A stretch of 64,000 nucleotides of DNA from Tenrec ecaudatus (lineage: Eukaryota; Chordata; Mammalia; Afrosoricida; Tenrecidae): contig NC_134537.1 in the NCBI RefSeq assembly GCF_050624435.1, positions 127,076,086 through 127,140,085 of the forward strand, read 5' to 3'. Positions 33,870 to 44,989 of the stretch are shown here, one piece after another (positions within the stretch are counted from its first letter, which is position 1; every line of letters begins with the position of its first letter). The position numbers were made by a program, and so were the translations under genes. The notes beneath the pieces are model-generated. The model did no database searches, was not told the origin of the DNA, and saw only the letters and a program-made list of their open reading frames with translations.

Positions 33870-34362
33870 ATAGGATATATCCTCCTCATCATTGCATTCT
33901 TCCTCTCTGTCTAGGTGGGAGGTCACATGTAGATCCTTGTAATCGGTTCCCCCTTTCCAACCCATCTTCTCTCCACCCTCCCAGTATCGCTGCTTACACC
34001 ACTGGTCCTGAAGGGGTCATCTGTCACAGGATTCCCTGTGTTTCCAGTTCTTATCTGTACTAGTGTACATCCTCTGGTCTAGCCAGATTTGTAAGGTAGA
34101 ATTGGGATCATGATAGTGGGGGAGGAAGCATTTAGAGGAAAGTTGTATGTTTCATTATTGCTACATTGCACCCTGACTGGCTTGTCTCCTCCCTGAGACC
34201 CTTCTGTAAGGGGATGTCCAGTTGCCTAAAATTGGGCTTTGGGTCTCCACTCCGCACTCCTCCCCCTCATTCACTATGATATAATTTTTTTGTTCTGATG
34301 ATGATACCTGATCCCTTCGACACCTCGTGATCACACAGGCTGGTGTGCTTCTTCCAAGGTAG
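33870..34362 (-). mobile_element. L1 3' UTR, tenrec-type, antisense
   Basis: Complement of the same L1 3' UTR seen at 20755-21645: 'tctgtactagtgtacatcct', 'ctggtctagccagatttgta', 'tctgtaaggggatgtccagt', 'cacctcgtgatcacacaggc', 'tggtgtgcttcttcca'. Sequence identity to remembered Echinops L1 is striking here. It stops at 34362 (5' truncation); the 3' terminus is also missing. Confidence 0.88.
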
Positions 34363-34951
34363 CACCCATTTTAAAGGTGCAAGAGCCTGGGCAGGCACTG
34401 CTAGATACACTGCACAGCAGGTGCTGGAAGATGATCCCACCGAGGGTGCAATTAGCATTAGAAGGAGTCTCATGGTAGTCAACCGCAGGAGACTCAGACA
34501 GGTAGGCCACCTCCATGGACAAGTGGAGATCCAAATAGGCACCTGGATAATAATCGGGAGAAGACTACTACTAGCTATTAAATCCTAGTAATCGCTACAA
34601 TCTAATCCTGGAGATGGGGGCTTCAGAGGGCAGAGCCATTTCCACAGACTGAGAAAGGCAAGGTAGAATACCCTTATCCTGGGAAGAACAGGGCAACCAG
34701 GTTACACCGGAAAATAATGTTGGCATTTGAGAAAATCTGTTGAAGTGACGTGAATTAGAGAATGAGAAAGACAATTTGCCAGAAGAGAGGCAAAACTGGA
34801 GCTCTTCAGAACTGCACAGCGCCGAGCTGCCATAAAGCCCCTGGACGTCATACACCCCCCACCTGCCTGAGGGTTAGACTACATGTTTTTATTTCTAAGT
34901 TTGGGTTAAGAGGTGCTATTAATGGGGGATGGGAGGTATGTAGGAACAGGG
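34363..34951. other. Unassigned sequence
   Basis: No element recognised. Frames of 67-91 codons on both strands at 34267-34588 overlap the L1 edge and show no known protein. Confidence 0.4.
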
Positions 34952-35165
34952 CATTGGTTTTTAACTGGATACAACTTTCCCTCAAGACATTTGGCAATGT
35001 CAGAAGATATTTTTGGTTGTTAAAAAATGAGGGGGTGGTGTTCTTTTTCATCTAGTGAGTAGAGACCAGGGATCCTGCTGAAATATTTTATAACATAATA
35101 TATAATTCTGTAACACAAAATTATCTGGCCCCATCTGTCAATAGTGCCAAGGTTGAGAAATCCTG
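34952..35165 (+). mobile_element. MER20-like hAT-Charlie element
   Basis: Nearly full length: 'cattggtttttaac' start, 'agacatttggcaatgtcaga', 'atatttttggttgtt', 'catctagtgagtagagacca', 'gggatcctgctg', 'attatctggcccc', 'tcaatagtgccaaggttgag' and a terminal 'aaatcctg'. An old eutherian nonautonomous DNA transposon. Confidence 0.9.
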
Positions 35166-35288
35166 TAGTAGACTGATCAATACAGACACAATGTACTTGA
35201 AATTCAGTCTGAATTCATTCTTAACTTTTATATAACTACTGGATTTCTATAGCGGATATGAGGATGAATAAAGAATAACTATCTTTAT

Positions 35289-35480
35289 GTCTCTCTGGAG
35301 GAAGCATGATGTAGTGGAAAGGGCAGAACCTTAATGTGAAAAAGTCCTGGGTTCAAAGCCAATTGAAATAGATCCCTGGGGGAGTGCATTTTGGGGGAGT
35401 TTCTTAGCCCCTCAAAGCCTCAGTTTACCTATATATGAATTAGGATAACACCTATCTCAGAATGCAGCGGAGAAGGCAAG
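35289..35480 (+). mobile_element. MIR SINE
   Basis: 'gatgtagtggaaagggcaga' (tRNA A-box side), 'gtcctgggttcaaagcc' (B box), 'cccctcaaagcctcagttta', 'gaattaggataacacctatc'. Nearly complete MIR core and head. Confidence 0.9.
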
Positions 35481-36983
35481 TGACCCTAATTATCACTTAT
35501 TTCACCCCAAGGAAACACTGGCAGGTCTCCCCGTAATCCAGGGAAGTGAAGGAAGTGCCTCAGTTAAGGCTGTGCCACCACTGAGGCAAGAAAGGTTTAG
35601 ATCCTAGACATGTATTTCTTATCATTTCCACATTTTTTTTGTTTGGACGAGGAAGGGGGAAACGAGAACTCAAACCTCACTGATGCAATTGGGTGACATT
35701 ACAAGGAACTGAAATTTGAACTTCCTTAAGCACTCCGCTGGTAACTTAAAGGGTGGGAGTTTCCACGCACCCAGCAGGTGCATGGAGAAAGCCCAGGTGA
35801 TCTGCTCCTATCAAGATAATAGGCAAGCAACCCCTTTGGGGGAGTTCCACTCTGTCATATGGTGTCTCAGAGAGTCAGAATCAAGTTCACTGCCGCGACC
35901 ACCCCCCACAAAGCAGACCCAGCATGTGGGGGAGGAGAATGCCTTCAGTTTCAGTGCCTCGCAGCTGCCTTCGGGATCCTTAGGGGGAGTCACCGCCGTG
36001 ATGTCCACAAGTCACTTTCACATAGGTTGTTTCCTTCCATTTTGAACCTTGTAATAGATCGGTGAAGGTCAGATGTTAAAATCTATAGTCTTTAGGGAGA
36101 AAACCCAGTCTCAAAGAGGCTAATCGATCAGTCACCATTCTAAGAACAACAGGCGTTATGCGTTGAATCCAATGAGCAATCCGTGTTTAGAAAGGAAAGG
36201 AGCAGGTATGATAAATGGTGAAGGAGTACATGGATGCTGTGTTCACGCTGGTTCGGCGGTTTGGTGTTTCACTTCTTCCTCCAAGATCGTGGAAGGCCAG
36301 GAAAAATCAGCCAGTGAAGGCTTCGCAGAGGGGACCGGCCAATTGAATTGCAACGTCAACACATGCAAAATGGGTTGGTGAGGCCGCTGTGAGTGGGATT
36401 TGTTTTTGTACACTATTAACTACATGGACAAAGGAGCTGAGAGAAACTTAAAAATAAAATAAATTAGCAGACCTTGCCAGTTTAAAATAGTTTTTTGAAA
36501 TGAAAAGTCAATTGTGAAACGGTTATGAAAATCAATGGAAAGATATGAACACGTTTAGATTTACTTGCAACTTCTCAGGAACACATTTCCTGAGACACAT
36601 TTTCATCTCAGAACACTGGTGTGCCTTCGCTCCAATCGCACTGAAAAGCATGCTGCTCGGAGAGCTCTGGAAAGGCTGGGGCTTGTGTTTTGGCCATGAG
36701 ACACATTTCCAAAGGGCACTAATGAGACACATTTCCAAAGTGCACTAATGAGACCATTTTGGTATTTCCCTTTAGATACTTGAATTGATTGCCTGAGTTT
36801 TCACTTAAGTCATCACAACTCTCTGTCGATTTTGGGGGGAGAATGGAAACCGTCCATATTCCAGAAGTGTGGTTCAGGAAAGACCACCCTCTGCTGGCGG
36901 AACATCTGCCATGTTTTCCTCCCGAGGACCAGATGTGTGCTTGAACCATAGACTTTTCGGTTCCCAGCACATCGCTTATCGTG
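35481..36983. other. Mostly unassigned 1.5 kb
   Basis: A weak MIR-like stretch ('ctcaaagaggctaatcgatc') lies near 36080-36145. No other element or exon recognised. Confidence 0.4.
36696..36753. repeat. 26-base tandem duplication
   Basis: 'atgagacacatttccaaag' plus 'ggcacta' is repeated head to tail with one difference, followed by the first bases of a third unit. A related 'gagacacatt' lies upstream near 36592. Confidence 0.92.
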
Positions 36984-37240
36984 GGATGGCGAGAGTGCGT
37001 CTTACTGTGTCGTGTTGTCAGAGACAGTCCCTGGAGAAGGACATCATGTTTGGTAAAGTGGAGGGGCAGCAAAGAAGAGGAAGGTCCTCAAGGACGTGTC
37101 CTGACACGGTGGCTGCAACAAGGTTAGCAATACTTGTGAGGATGGCGCAGGCCCTGGCAGCATGTCCTTCTTTTGTGCTTAAGGTCGCTACAGACAGAAT
37201 GGATGTGATAGTACCTAACAACAACAATCATAACAGCTGA
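36984..37240 (+). mobile_element. RTE LINE 3' end with (AAC)n-type tail
   Basis: 'cagtccctggagaaggacat', 'catgtttggtaaagtggagg', 'cagcaaagaagaggaaggtc', 'gacacggtggctgcaacaag' and a tail 'cctaacaacaacaatc'. The encoded remnant reads LEKDIMFGKVEGQQ..., matching the RTE ORF C-terminus. Explains the 3' part of a 123-codon open frame that starts at 36869. Confidence 0.85.
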
Positions 37241-37297
37241 TTGCGTTAGCTGCCATGCCAGCAGGGAGTCTTTATTTTACATAAGTCAAGTTCATTT

Positions 37298-37497
37298 AGG
37301 AGTTCTGGTGGCCAGTAGTGACACACCCTCGAGTGCTAGTGGAAAAGTGAGCCCTGGGACCCACTAGCCACTCTGTGGGGAAAGACAGGAGATTTCTTTC
37401 AGCTTCTCAAAAGATTATAGCCTGCAGGGCAGATCTACCTGTCTCATGAGGCCATTATGAGTGGAAGCAATTCCAAAGCAGTGGAGTTGGCTGGGGG
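37298..37497 (+). mobile_element. AfroSINE
   Basis: 'aggagttctggtggccagta', 'ccactagccactctgtgggg', 'gcagggcagatctacctgtc', 'ttatgagtggaagcaattcc'. It lies five bases from an AfroSINE in the opposite orientation, forming an inverted pair. Confidence 0.78.
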
Positions 37498-37502
37498 TAA
37501 AC

Positions 37503-38343
37503 TCAGAACTCAATGCCGGTGCGTTGATTCCAGCTCAGAGTGACATTACAGGCAAAAATAAAACTTCCCCTTTGGGTTTCTGAGGTTACACAACTTAGGG
37601 GAGCAGAAAGATTCATTTTTCTCATGAGAAGTTGCTTGGTGGCTTTGAACTGCTGAATTTGAGGTTAGCAGCCTAATGCGTAACCAACTGTGATGGTTTA
37701 TTGAGCTAGCCTGGCCAATGGGAACATGGGAGTGGAGCTTAATCAGGTTGCCATTTGATTGGAGGGCAAAGAGGTGAATGGCTCTGCGTAGCCCGCCCAC
37801 TTTTCTCTTGATCTCTGGTGATCAGGCAAGGTGCGCTGCTGCTCTAGCTCATTCTCTGCCTCAACCTGTGTGCTACACTACCTCTGGGGCAAGGCAACCT
37901 GTGGATCCTGTTGCTAGAGCTTGGGGCTCTCCTGAGAAATACTTCGCCACTCTGCTGGTGCGTACATTGCTTCAGCTTGAGGCTGGTGGGTCCTGCCTTG
38001 TATTTACTTGAGTTGGATATCCCATGCAGGCCTGCTCTGCTAAGCCTACATGCTATTGACTGCTGCTGACCTACCCTGCTGTCTGCTGCCTGTGGGCAGA
38101 TTCTCCCTGCTTTGTCTGAGGGAAGACTCCACTGTCTTTGTTCTTGACCTTAGACCGAAGGCCCCTTCATGAGCTGAAGGGCTTTTTCCATGAAAATAAA
38201 TTGAACTGAGCCCTCTGTACTGCTGTGTGGACTAATGAGCTGTGATGGTCCTTCTCGCTGTCTAAACCTATATATCTGTAATCATACGTGTCCTGGGTTT
38301 GTTCCTCTAGAGAACCTTGCCTAACACATCAGCCACCAGGATC
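37503..38343 (-). mobile_element. AfroSINE, antisense, split by an LTR
   Basis: Left part 37503-37688: 'gtgcgttgattccagctcag', 'cccctttgggtttctgaggt', 'gaactgctgaatttgaggtt', 'agcagcctaatgcgtaacca'. The missing terminal piece 'gccaccagg' follows the LTR at about 38332-38340, so the LTR landed inside this SINE. Confidence 0.82.
37689..38328 (+). mobile_element. Solo LTR, ERVL/MLT2-like, family A, nested in AfroSINE
   Basis: About 640 bases, starting 'tgtgatggttta' and ending 'gcctaacaca', with 'ctctagagaacc' just before the end as in MLT2-type ERVL LTRs. The best-bounded member of the family seen five times here. It interrupts an AfroSINE, so it is younger than that SINE. No internal region remains. 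Confidence 0.85.
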
Positions 38344-39881
38344 GTTAATTTTACTCTTTCAATATAAATGCTGAAATAGTTATTTGGAAGCATTTCTGAG
38401 AGGTGTCAGAACATCATGCCTTTCAAACAGTCCAGCATGAACATCTTATAAAGTGCCATAAACTTGACCACAAATACTTCCAGATGAGAAACAGCTTTGC
38501 TGAGCAGCTGCAGACAATGCTCATAGCAAGCCGCCATCTGGGCCACTCCCCCTTTCAGCTGTCCATCACAATTGTTTTGGAGTTCTGAATATTCTGATCC
38601 CTTCAGTATTATGTCAGGAAGGACACAATGAGCTAAAAGCTCAAAGAATCATCCATGAACTTTTAGGAGTCTTGATGGACTCTGCTGACTGACAAGAGCA
38701 TTGGCAGTTTCCCTCAGATAAATATCTCCGAGTCCATCTCAGGGATTTTGGGGGTTTTGTTGTTGGTCTGCAGTGACAGGATACTGCTGCTTTTAGCAGG
38801 CTTCACACCTCAGGAGGGCTTTCGGAGGTTCGGGGGAACTTCTCCGCCAGCAGTGAGCCTGCTGTGCTGACCGTGTCAGCCTTCCTTCTTGCACACGCTG
38901 GGTAACACATGGCAGATTCTTCTTTGCGTTGGGGAGGCATGTGACCCGCCAGGCACTTACCACGAATGGGCGGTAGGAATTATTTTGGAGGGAGAAATAC
39001 AGCACAGAATCCGCCCGCGAGTGGACGTCTACTTCTCCATGGTTCCGTGCAGGGCCGGGCATGCTGAGCATCTTTGGTGAGCTTGTCAACTTCTGTCTTT
39101 CTAATCTCTGGAGGGTTTGTTTCCACTTAGAGTGGCTGTCCACAGTTTCCAGAGTGTTTTCCACTTTGCATATCTTTCCTTTAATGCCAGTTTTTACAGT
39201 CCTGAAATTAGTCTACATTTCCTTTTGCTTTATGCTTTTTGCTCTAAATCCACCCTCTCTCTCTTCTCTTTTTAGCTCTTCCCGAGATTTTGCGAAAATC
39301 TAGAAGTTGTGGCCATGGGAATAGGGTCCAGATCACTAGGTGTCATCTTTTTGTAAATTATTTTTCTTTGCATATGAGGAGATGACGTTGTCTGCAAAAT
39401 AGCTACTGAAAGTAGGTTGGCTTATGATTGTGCCAAATACACAGCCGATGTGTTTTAATATTTCCATGCGTGTGTGTGGGGGGGGGTTCTCCTCCCAAGT
39501 TCAACACTTAGGTGAAGTTTATTGACTTCATTGCTGCTCTCTTCTGTCACTAGTTATTTATCCATCAGACCTGCTCAATCCAGGGAGCAGTGTCTTGAAG
39601 ATGACTACAACATTTATGCTTAGAACCAAGTGATTCTTGATTTTCTGATAAATTTCCATCCCTCCCCAGGTGTTTTTGCCTGTCCTGGTTCCTTTTATTT
39701 CTTTGTAAACTGTGCCTTTTATTATTATATCGCTTTAATTGTCACTGAATTAGCATGACTCATGGGATGCCTTATGTTGCTCTTTTATAGTGCATTTCAT
39801 TTTACAACACATCCTTCCCTCTGGATCATTAATATTGCCACTCATGCTCCTTTTGGTTTATGTGCCTCTAGTACCAACTGT
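38344..39881. other. Unassigned 1.5 kb
   Basis: A minus-strand frame of 123 codons at 38793-39164 (begins MENTLETVDSHSKW) shows no motif I can assign and may be an old LINE remnant. A G-run lies at 39476-39486. No other element recognised. Confidence 0.4.
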
Positions 39882-40090
39882 AAAGGAGATCTCATGGACA
39901 GTGTTTATGTGTGGGGCTACTACCCCCACACTCTGCCATATAAACCTGCCAGCTGCTCTGGGAAGAAAGAGGATATTTTCTCTTCCCATGAAGACGTTCA
40001 GCCTCTGAAAGCCAAAGCGGCAGTTTTACTGTATTCTGTAGGGTGCCTATGAATCAGAATCCTCTCCGTGGCAGGGAGTCTGGTTGGTTT
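39882..40090 (+). mobile_element. AfroSINE
   Basis: 'aaaggagatctcatgg', 'cagctgctctgggaagaaag', 'gccaaagcggcagttttact', 'tatgaatcagaatcctctcc'. Diverged but ordered. First of three same-strand copies. Confidence 0.72.
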
Positions 40091-40104
40091 AGAGTGCTAA
40101 TTGC

Positions 40105-40288
40105 AAGGAGCCCTGGGGATCCTGTAAGGTTATCATTGGACTGCCAACTGCAAGGCTGGTGGTTCAAACCCACTAGCTGTTCCTCAGGAGGAAGATGAGG
40201 TCATCTGCTCCTGTATATTTCCAGCCTCAGAAGCCCTATGTAGGCCCACTATGAGTCTCAACCAACCGGACCGCAGTGGGTTTGGGGT
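40105..40288 (+). mobile_element. AfroSINE
   Basis: 'aaggagccctggggatcctg', 'actgcaaggctggtggttca', 'aacccactagctgttcctca', 'gcccactatgagtc', 'accgcagtgggtttgggg'. Nearly complete, well preserved. Confidence 0.88.
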
Positions 40289-40399
40289 TCAGAACTAATT
40301 GCCTTTCTGAAATGTGTCCTGTTCAAAATATGTTTCTAGAGAGTAGCATAAGGTTTTTAAAAAAATATTCCTCTAAGAAAGCTGCACAATGGGATAAAA

Positions 40400-40510
40400 A
40401 AACTATGATATCCTGTTTCCATAAAAATTACAGTTTTGGAAACCCACTGGGCAGTTCTACCCTGTCCTTTAGAGTTGCTGTGAGCCAAAGTCAACTTGGC
40501 AGTGGCAGGT
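40400..40510 (+). mobile_element. AfroSINE, 3' half
   Basis: 'ttccataaaaattacagttt', 'tggaaacccactgggcagtt', 'ctaccctgtcctttagagtt', 'gagccaaagtcaacttggca'. The 5' half is not visible. Confidence 0.8.
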
Positions 40511-43500
40511 AATAATAGTCTTTACCATTTAATAGAGGACATCCCCTCGTGTATGCTTACTGTAATGATTAGATGGTTTGAATTTCTCCAATTTCGTTTT
40601 CTATTAGTACATGCAGTTCTCTGATTACCAATAAGATCTGTTCCTAAGTGTCTCTTTCGGTTGAGTTTGCAGGTAAGTCAGAGAGGTACATAAGGTTATT
40701 TAGTCTGTCTGACTTCAGTGCTAGAGAAGGCTCAGAGCCTTTCAGTGTTGCAAGTTCAGCAAGTAAAGGTGATGGTGGGAAAGAACTGGTTGCAAGTTGG
40801 AGTTAGTTCAATTGTTTTAAAGTGAGGGCGGATGCACAGGACACTGAAGGGCAAGTACATGACTATTGGCCCCTAAGTCACGTGGCCGTCACCTGGCAGG
40901 AAGATGCCTGTACGGCCCTTGGTTTCAATTTTCGGTCTTAGGAGTACAGGTGTCAGTGAGTGCCACCATTCCTTCACATTTCTCCTCTCGTTAATTAAAA
41001 TGTTTGCTTTATTTTTTCCTGATAACATTGAAGGTGGTTTTCCTTTCCCTACAAGTTGCAGTCACACATACAGTATTTCTTTACTATTGTTTGAAAACAA
41101 GACGCTGACCATGACCCACAACACACCGAGATGGGCTATCGTTCCCTCTGCTCTGTGAAAATGAGACGGCAGGCTGCTGTCTCTCTCCTCTGTCTCTCGT
41201 TGTGCACCCCTACCCAAAGGGAGATGTTGATTTTCAATGCTACTCACTTCCGGTTGTCAGTCTTATTGATCTTTTTTGAATTTCTTGCACACCTCTCACT
41301 AGAATTTTAATCTTCTGAACTCCCCTTCACGGTCTGTTATGTTTTCCCTTGCATTTTCATCGGGGTGTGTTGAATCTGGGTTTATTATTCAAACCACTGT
41401 TTATTTAAGTGCACGAATATACATCTCAATGACATCTTTGCTTCCTGCAGACCACTTTTGGATTTTCCAGTCATAAAAATCCATGCATGCTCCCGTCTTG
41501 GCTTTCATTTCGTGGGGTTGGGTTTGGTGCTTGATTCTTAGTGCTCGTGTTATATTTGAGGACTCAGAGGTGTGGACCAGTTCTTCTAAGAGCTCTGTTT
41601 TTCTGGACACATTTTTTGTTTGTTTTTCTTGTCTCCACACTCTGCACCCCATATGGGACATATGTGCTTTAAAAAATTTGTATTTATTGATGTTTCCTTT
41701 GTCAACTCATAGAGGCTTGGGTATGAGGAAGAGAATATTAAGTAGTGATTGTCCTTCTGGAGAAGGTTAGTGGCAGATTCTCCATCATCGTCTATCGGTT
41801 CGGTGCTGCAGGAAGAAGCCGTCCTTCCCCAGCTGTGGGTTACGACCTCTTATCTTGGGAGTATGAAAGTTTTAGCTCTTTTTGGTGGGCACTCCTTTGT
41901 GTCTTGGAGCCAGGGAGATGGGTGACTGTGGACTATGTTTATGGTGAGTTAAGCTTTTCAGCACTTTCTAAGTTCTGATCCATGTTTGAGGCATGACTGT
42001 GCCGGTGTCCTCCTCTCACCAGCACTTGCGAAAGAGTTCCCCAGCTCCTTTCTATTAAGAAGGCCAAACCTTACCGATAACTATCTGACCACAAGCCCAG
42101 CGGCTTCTGAAAACAGAAATGGTAAAGACCTTGGCATTCACAGTGGAGATAAAATGAAATACCATGGTCCAGTCACTGCTTCCAGAATCCCTGTCTGCGA
42201 TGCTTCAAAAAAACCATACTGAGAAATGCACTTCTACAAAGATCTTTTGTTTTATGGTTCTGTGTATAATTTAAAAATCTATATTTTACTGCATAAATGC
42301 TAAAAGAGCATTGTAGAGACAGTTATGAATCCTCTCCACCCCCTAGCCAAAAAGAGCAATTGGGAAACTAATAGGATTATATTTTAATCACTGTCAGTTT
42401 TCTCCTGTTTAGAAAAATGGCCAGGGATAATGAATTAAAAATTGTATTAGTGTTTCTATAGAAAATTATGATATCCAAAATCTTATAAAAGTCACCACTT
42501 CTATGAGCAATTTCTTCAGGACACTATAGGTTGGGTGAGATGGTGGACCTTAAATGTGTCACTAGATCTCTTAGTTCCTAGTAGCCAGAATGGGTACAGT
42601 GGGAAAAAATAAAGAAAACTTTTTAACTCCCGCCAAACTCATATCTTTAGGAAAAGGATAATCAACTACCATTAAAAACAAACACACAAACCACATGTAT
42701 CTTCAACATTCAACAATCATTTATGAGTACTCTAAATCCACCTTTCTGAGAAGCTATGTGTAATCCATAGTCCAGATAACCAGGATAATAAAATGGACTG
42801 ATTCTGCAAGTTGAGTCAGCTCACGACGCAATGTCTTGACTTTGAAAGTGCTTTCAGAACTCTGTATAAGTATATGCCAGGAAAACTTTTTGGCTAAAAT
42901 GTAAGAACCATTTCTTGGGGATCTGGAAGGCAGCCTTAATTATCCCTTCTGTGGGGCATAATTAAGAATTACATGATGCATTTTTCAATGCCGTATGAAG
43001 CAGGTATAGATAACAAATGTAACCATAAACTCGCGTGAAATACAAGATACAAAAATAAGAATAATTAGAGAGATAGGTATTGAAATTTTAGGGTAGGAAT
43101 AAAATCTGTCAAATGATTTTTTTTCCTTCAAGTTTGAAGCCTGTTATCTCTAACATATTCTGTAGTGCATATTCATATAGCTATAGGAAGGACATTTGGT
43201 TTGGCAGACAAATCATTTGAGTCAAAATAATTCATCCTACTCCAAATTCCTCCCAGCTTATTGCATATTCCCATATGGTGCTTCTGCCAGCCTCCTCAAA
43301 CCAGCTCAGCCAAATGTGGACAGATTTTCCTTTATCCCCTCTTTCCTCATGATTCATACTTCCTTGAGGAATTTCTATCACTTGATACTTCTTTCTAATC
43401 ACCCATGTGAAAAACTCACCTCACCCTTCCACGTTCTTTGGATTCCAGACATTTGGGGCCATTTCCGTGTCCCTGATTATCCTGTGTTTCAGGCATTGCA

Positions 43501-43714
43501 AGTATAGCTCCTTTGACCTGAGACGGGCTGAAGGCAATCATCATTGGGAAAATGCCACTCCATTTTGAAGACCCACTCAAATGCAACTGGATCACGGTTC
43601 TTGAATTTTCTAATTATATATAGTTATTCTGTTCGCTGCACTGTATGCATTTAAATATGTGTCACATTCTTGCTGTCTATATTTTATTAATTTTATGTAC
43701 ATATTATCTCATGT
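40511..43714. other. About 3.2 kb without a firmly recognised element
   Basis: T-rich stretches at 41240-41700 give a minus-strand frame of 86 codons (41401-41661) rich in Lys, Glu and Gln that could be an L1 ORF1 remnant, unproven. The part at 43210-43500 is faintly L2-like. The rest is AT-rich. Confidence 0.4.
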
Positions 43715-43950
43715 TATCAAAGGGGGCAGTCCTTGCAGAAAAACATCATGCTTGGTAGAGTGGAGGACCAAAGAAAATCAAGGAGCTCCTCATAAGAAGG
43801 GGGCGTCCAATGGCTGCAGCAATGGGCTCAAACATAACAGATAGTGTGACGGGTGCAGGGCTGGACAGTGCCTTGTTCTGTTGTATTTCGGGGAAAAAGC
43901 AGTCAGGAATGACATGGCAGCGCCCCAAAACAACAATATATGCACTTACT
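43715..43950 (+). mobile_element. RTE LINE 3' end
   Basis: 'acatcatgcttggtagagtg', 'ggctgcagcaatgggctcaa', 'acataacagatagtgtga', 'ccttgttctgttgtatt' and a tail 'ccccaaaacaacaat'. Sense orientation, short 5'-truncated copy. Confidence 0.8.
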
Positions 43951-44234
43951 GCATCACATGCTGTAGTATTTAGGGATTGGCTCTCAATTATCGTTTGATA
44001 CTTTGACATCTGAATATATGGTCTGATAAGAATAATGTAATACTGAAATATATCCATCTATACAGATAGAGATATAAATATACACATAAATATATTTAGA
44101 TATAAATATATTTCTCAACCTATGATAGGAGAGCAAGGGTTTTTCTGAAATCTAGAATTGTGATTGATAAGTCTAATAATTTTATATTTTTAAAAGCAAA
44201 GGGGATGGGGTCTCAGGTTTGTGAATTATTCATT

Positions 44235-44428
44235 AAGTGCCAGGTAATACTTTGATGCCAGGAAACAGTTTTCTTGTTTCTTCTTACAATGATTTTGCAC
44301 AGCTGGTGCTACTGCTTTACCGCACGATAGTCTTGACCTATTCAGAAAAATGATCCAGGTTAAATAACTTGCCTAGGCTAGTTAGGAATGGCTAGTTAGG
44401 AAAGAAGCTGAGTTCTGAGCTTGCTGTT
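44235..44428 (-). mobile_element. MIR SINE
   Basis: Complement of MIR: 'aagtgccaggtaatactttg', then 'ccaggttaaataacttgcct' and 'aagctgagttctgagc'. Diverged. Confidence 0.6.
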
Positions 44429-44989
44429 GCTTGATGTGAAATGGTCTTTGGAAGTTCTGTGGCTCTCATCCTGAGAGGCAGGTCAAGAGATGTGGAACTA
44501 GAACCTTTCTGATAATGCTAACTAGGAACTTGATTTCCTTCTGCCCTAGTTTTGTTCTCTGTTCTCCTCAGAGAAATGATTTCCTTCTTAAAGTCCCAAG
44601 GAGTACTTAGTTCTGCTAATGTATTCATGCCATGTGACAGTTGGGCGATCCCGCAACGCTATCTCTTCCAGAAGAGGAGGAAAGGAGATCTTTCATCTGT
44701 ATTATAAGAAGGGTGTATTCAGAAACCCAGACCTCTGTTAGCTGGAGGAAATGATTTGCTGCCTGTCCAGGTCCAAAGCCCACTATTGACCTTGCTCTGT
44801 CTCTTGTCTGCAAGATGTTGCTCCATCAGTACCTGTATGTAAACTTTGTCTTCCTTGACAAACTCAGACCTTGACTTGACAAAGAGAACTGGATTTTCTA
44901 CCACACTTCACAGCTAGGGGTCCTATTGTTATCACCTTTGATATGTGTCTTAGGTTCGTTATTATTTAAATTCTGATTCTTGATTCTCT

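Noticed and set aside
36869-37240. Open frame of 123 codons, plus strand
   Set aside because: Its second half is the RTE ORF C-terminal remnant and tail; the first half has no support.
38793-39164. Open frame of 123 codons, minus strand
   Set aside because: No motif I can assign; a decayed LINE is possible but unproven, so I do not call it a gene.
41401-41661. Charged minus-strand frame as an L1 ORF1
   Set aside because: Composition is suggestive, but I could not match any conserved ORF1 motif, so it stays unassigned.
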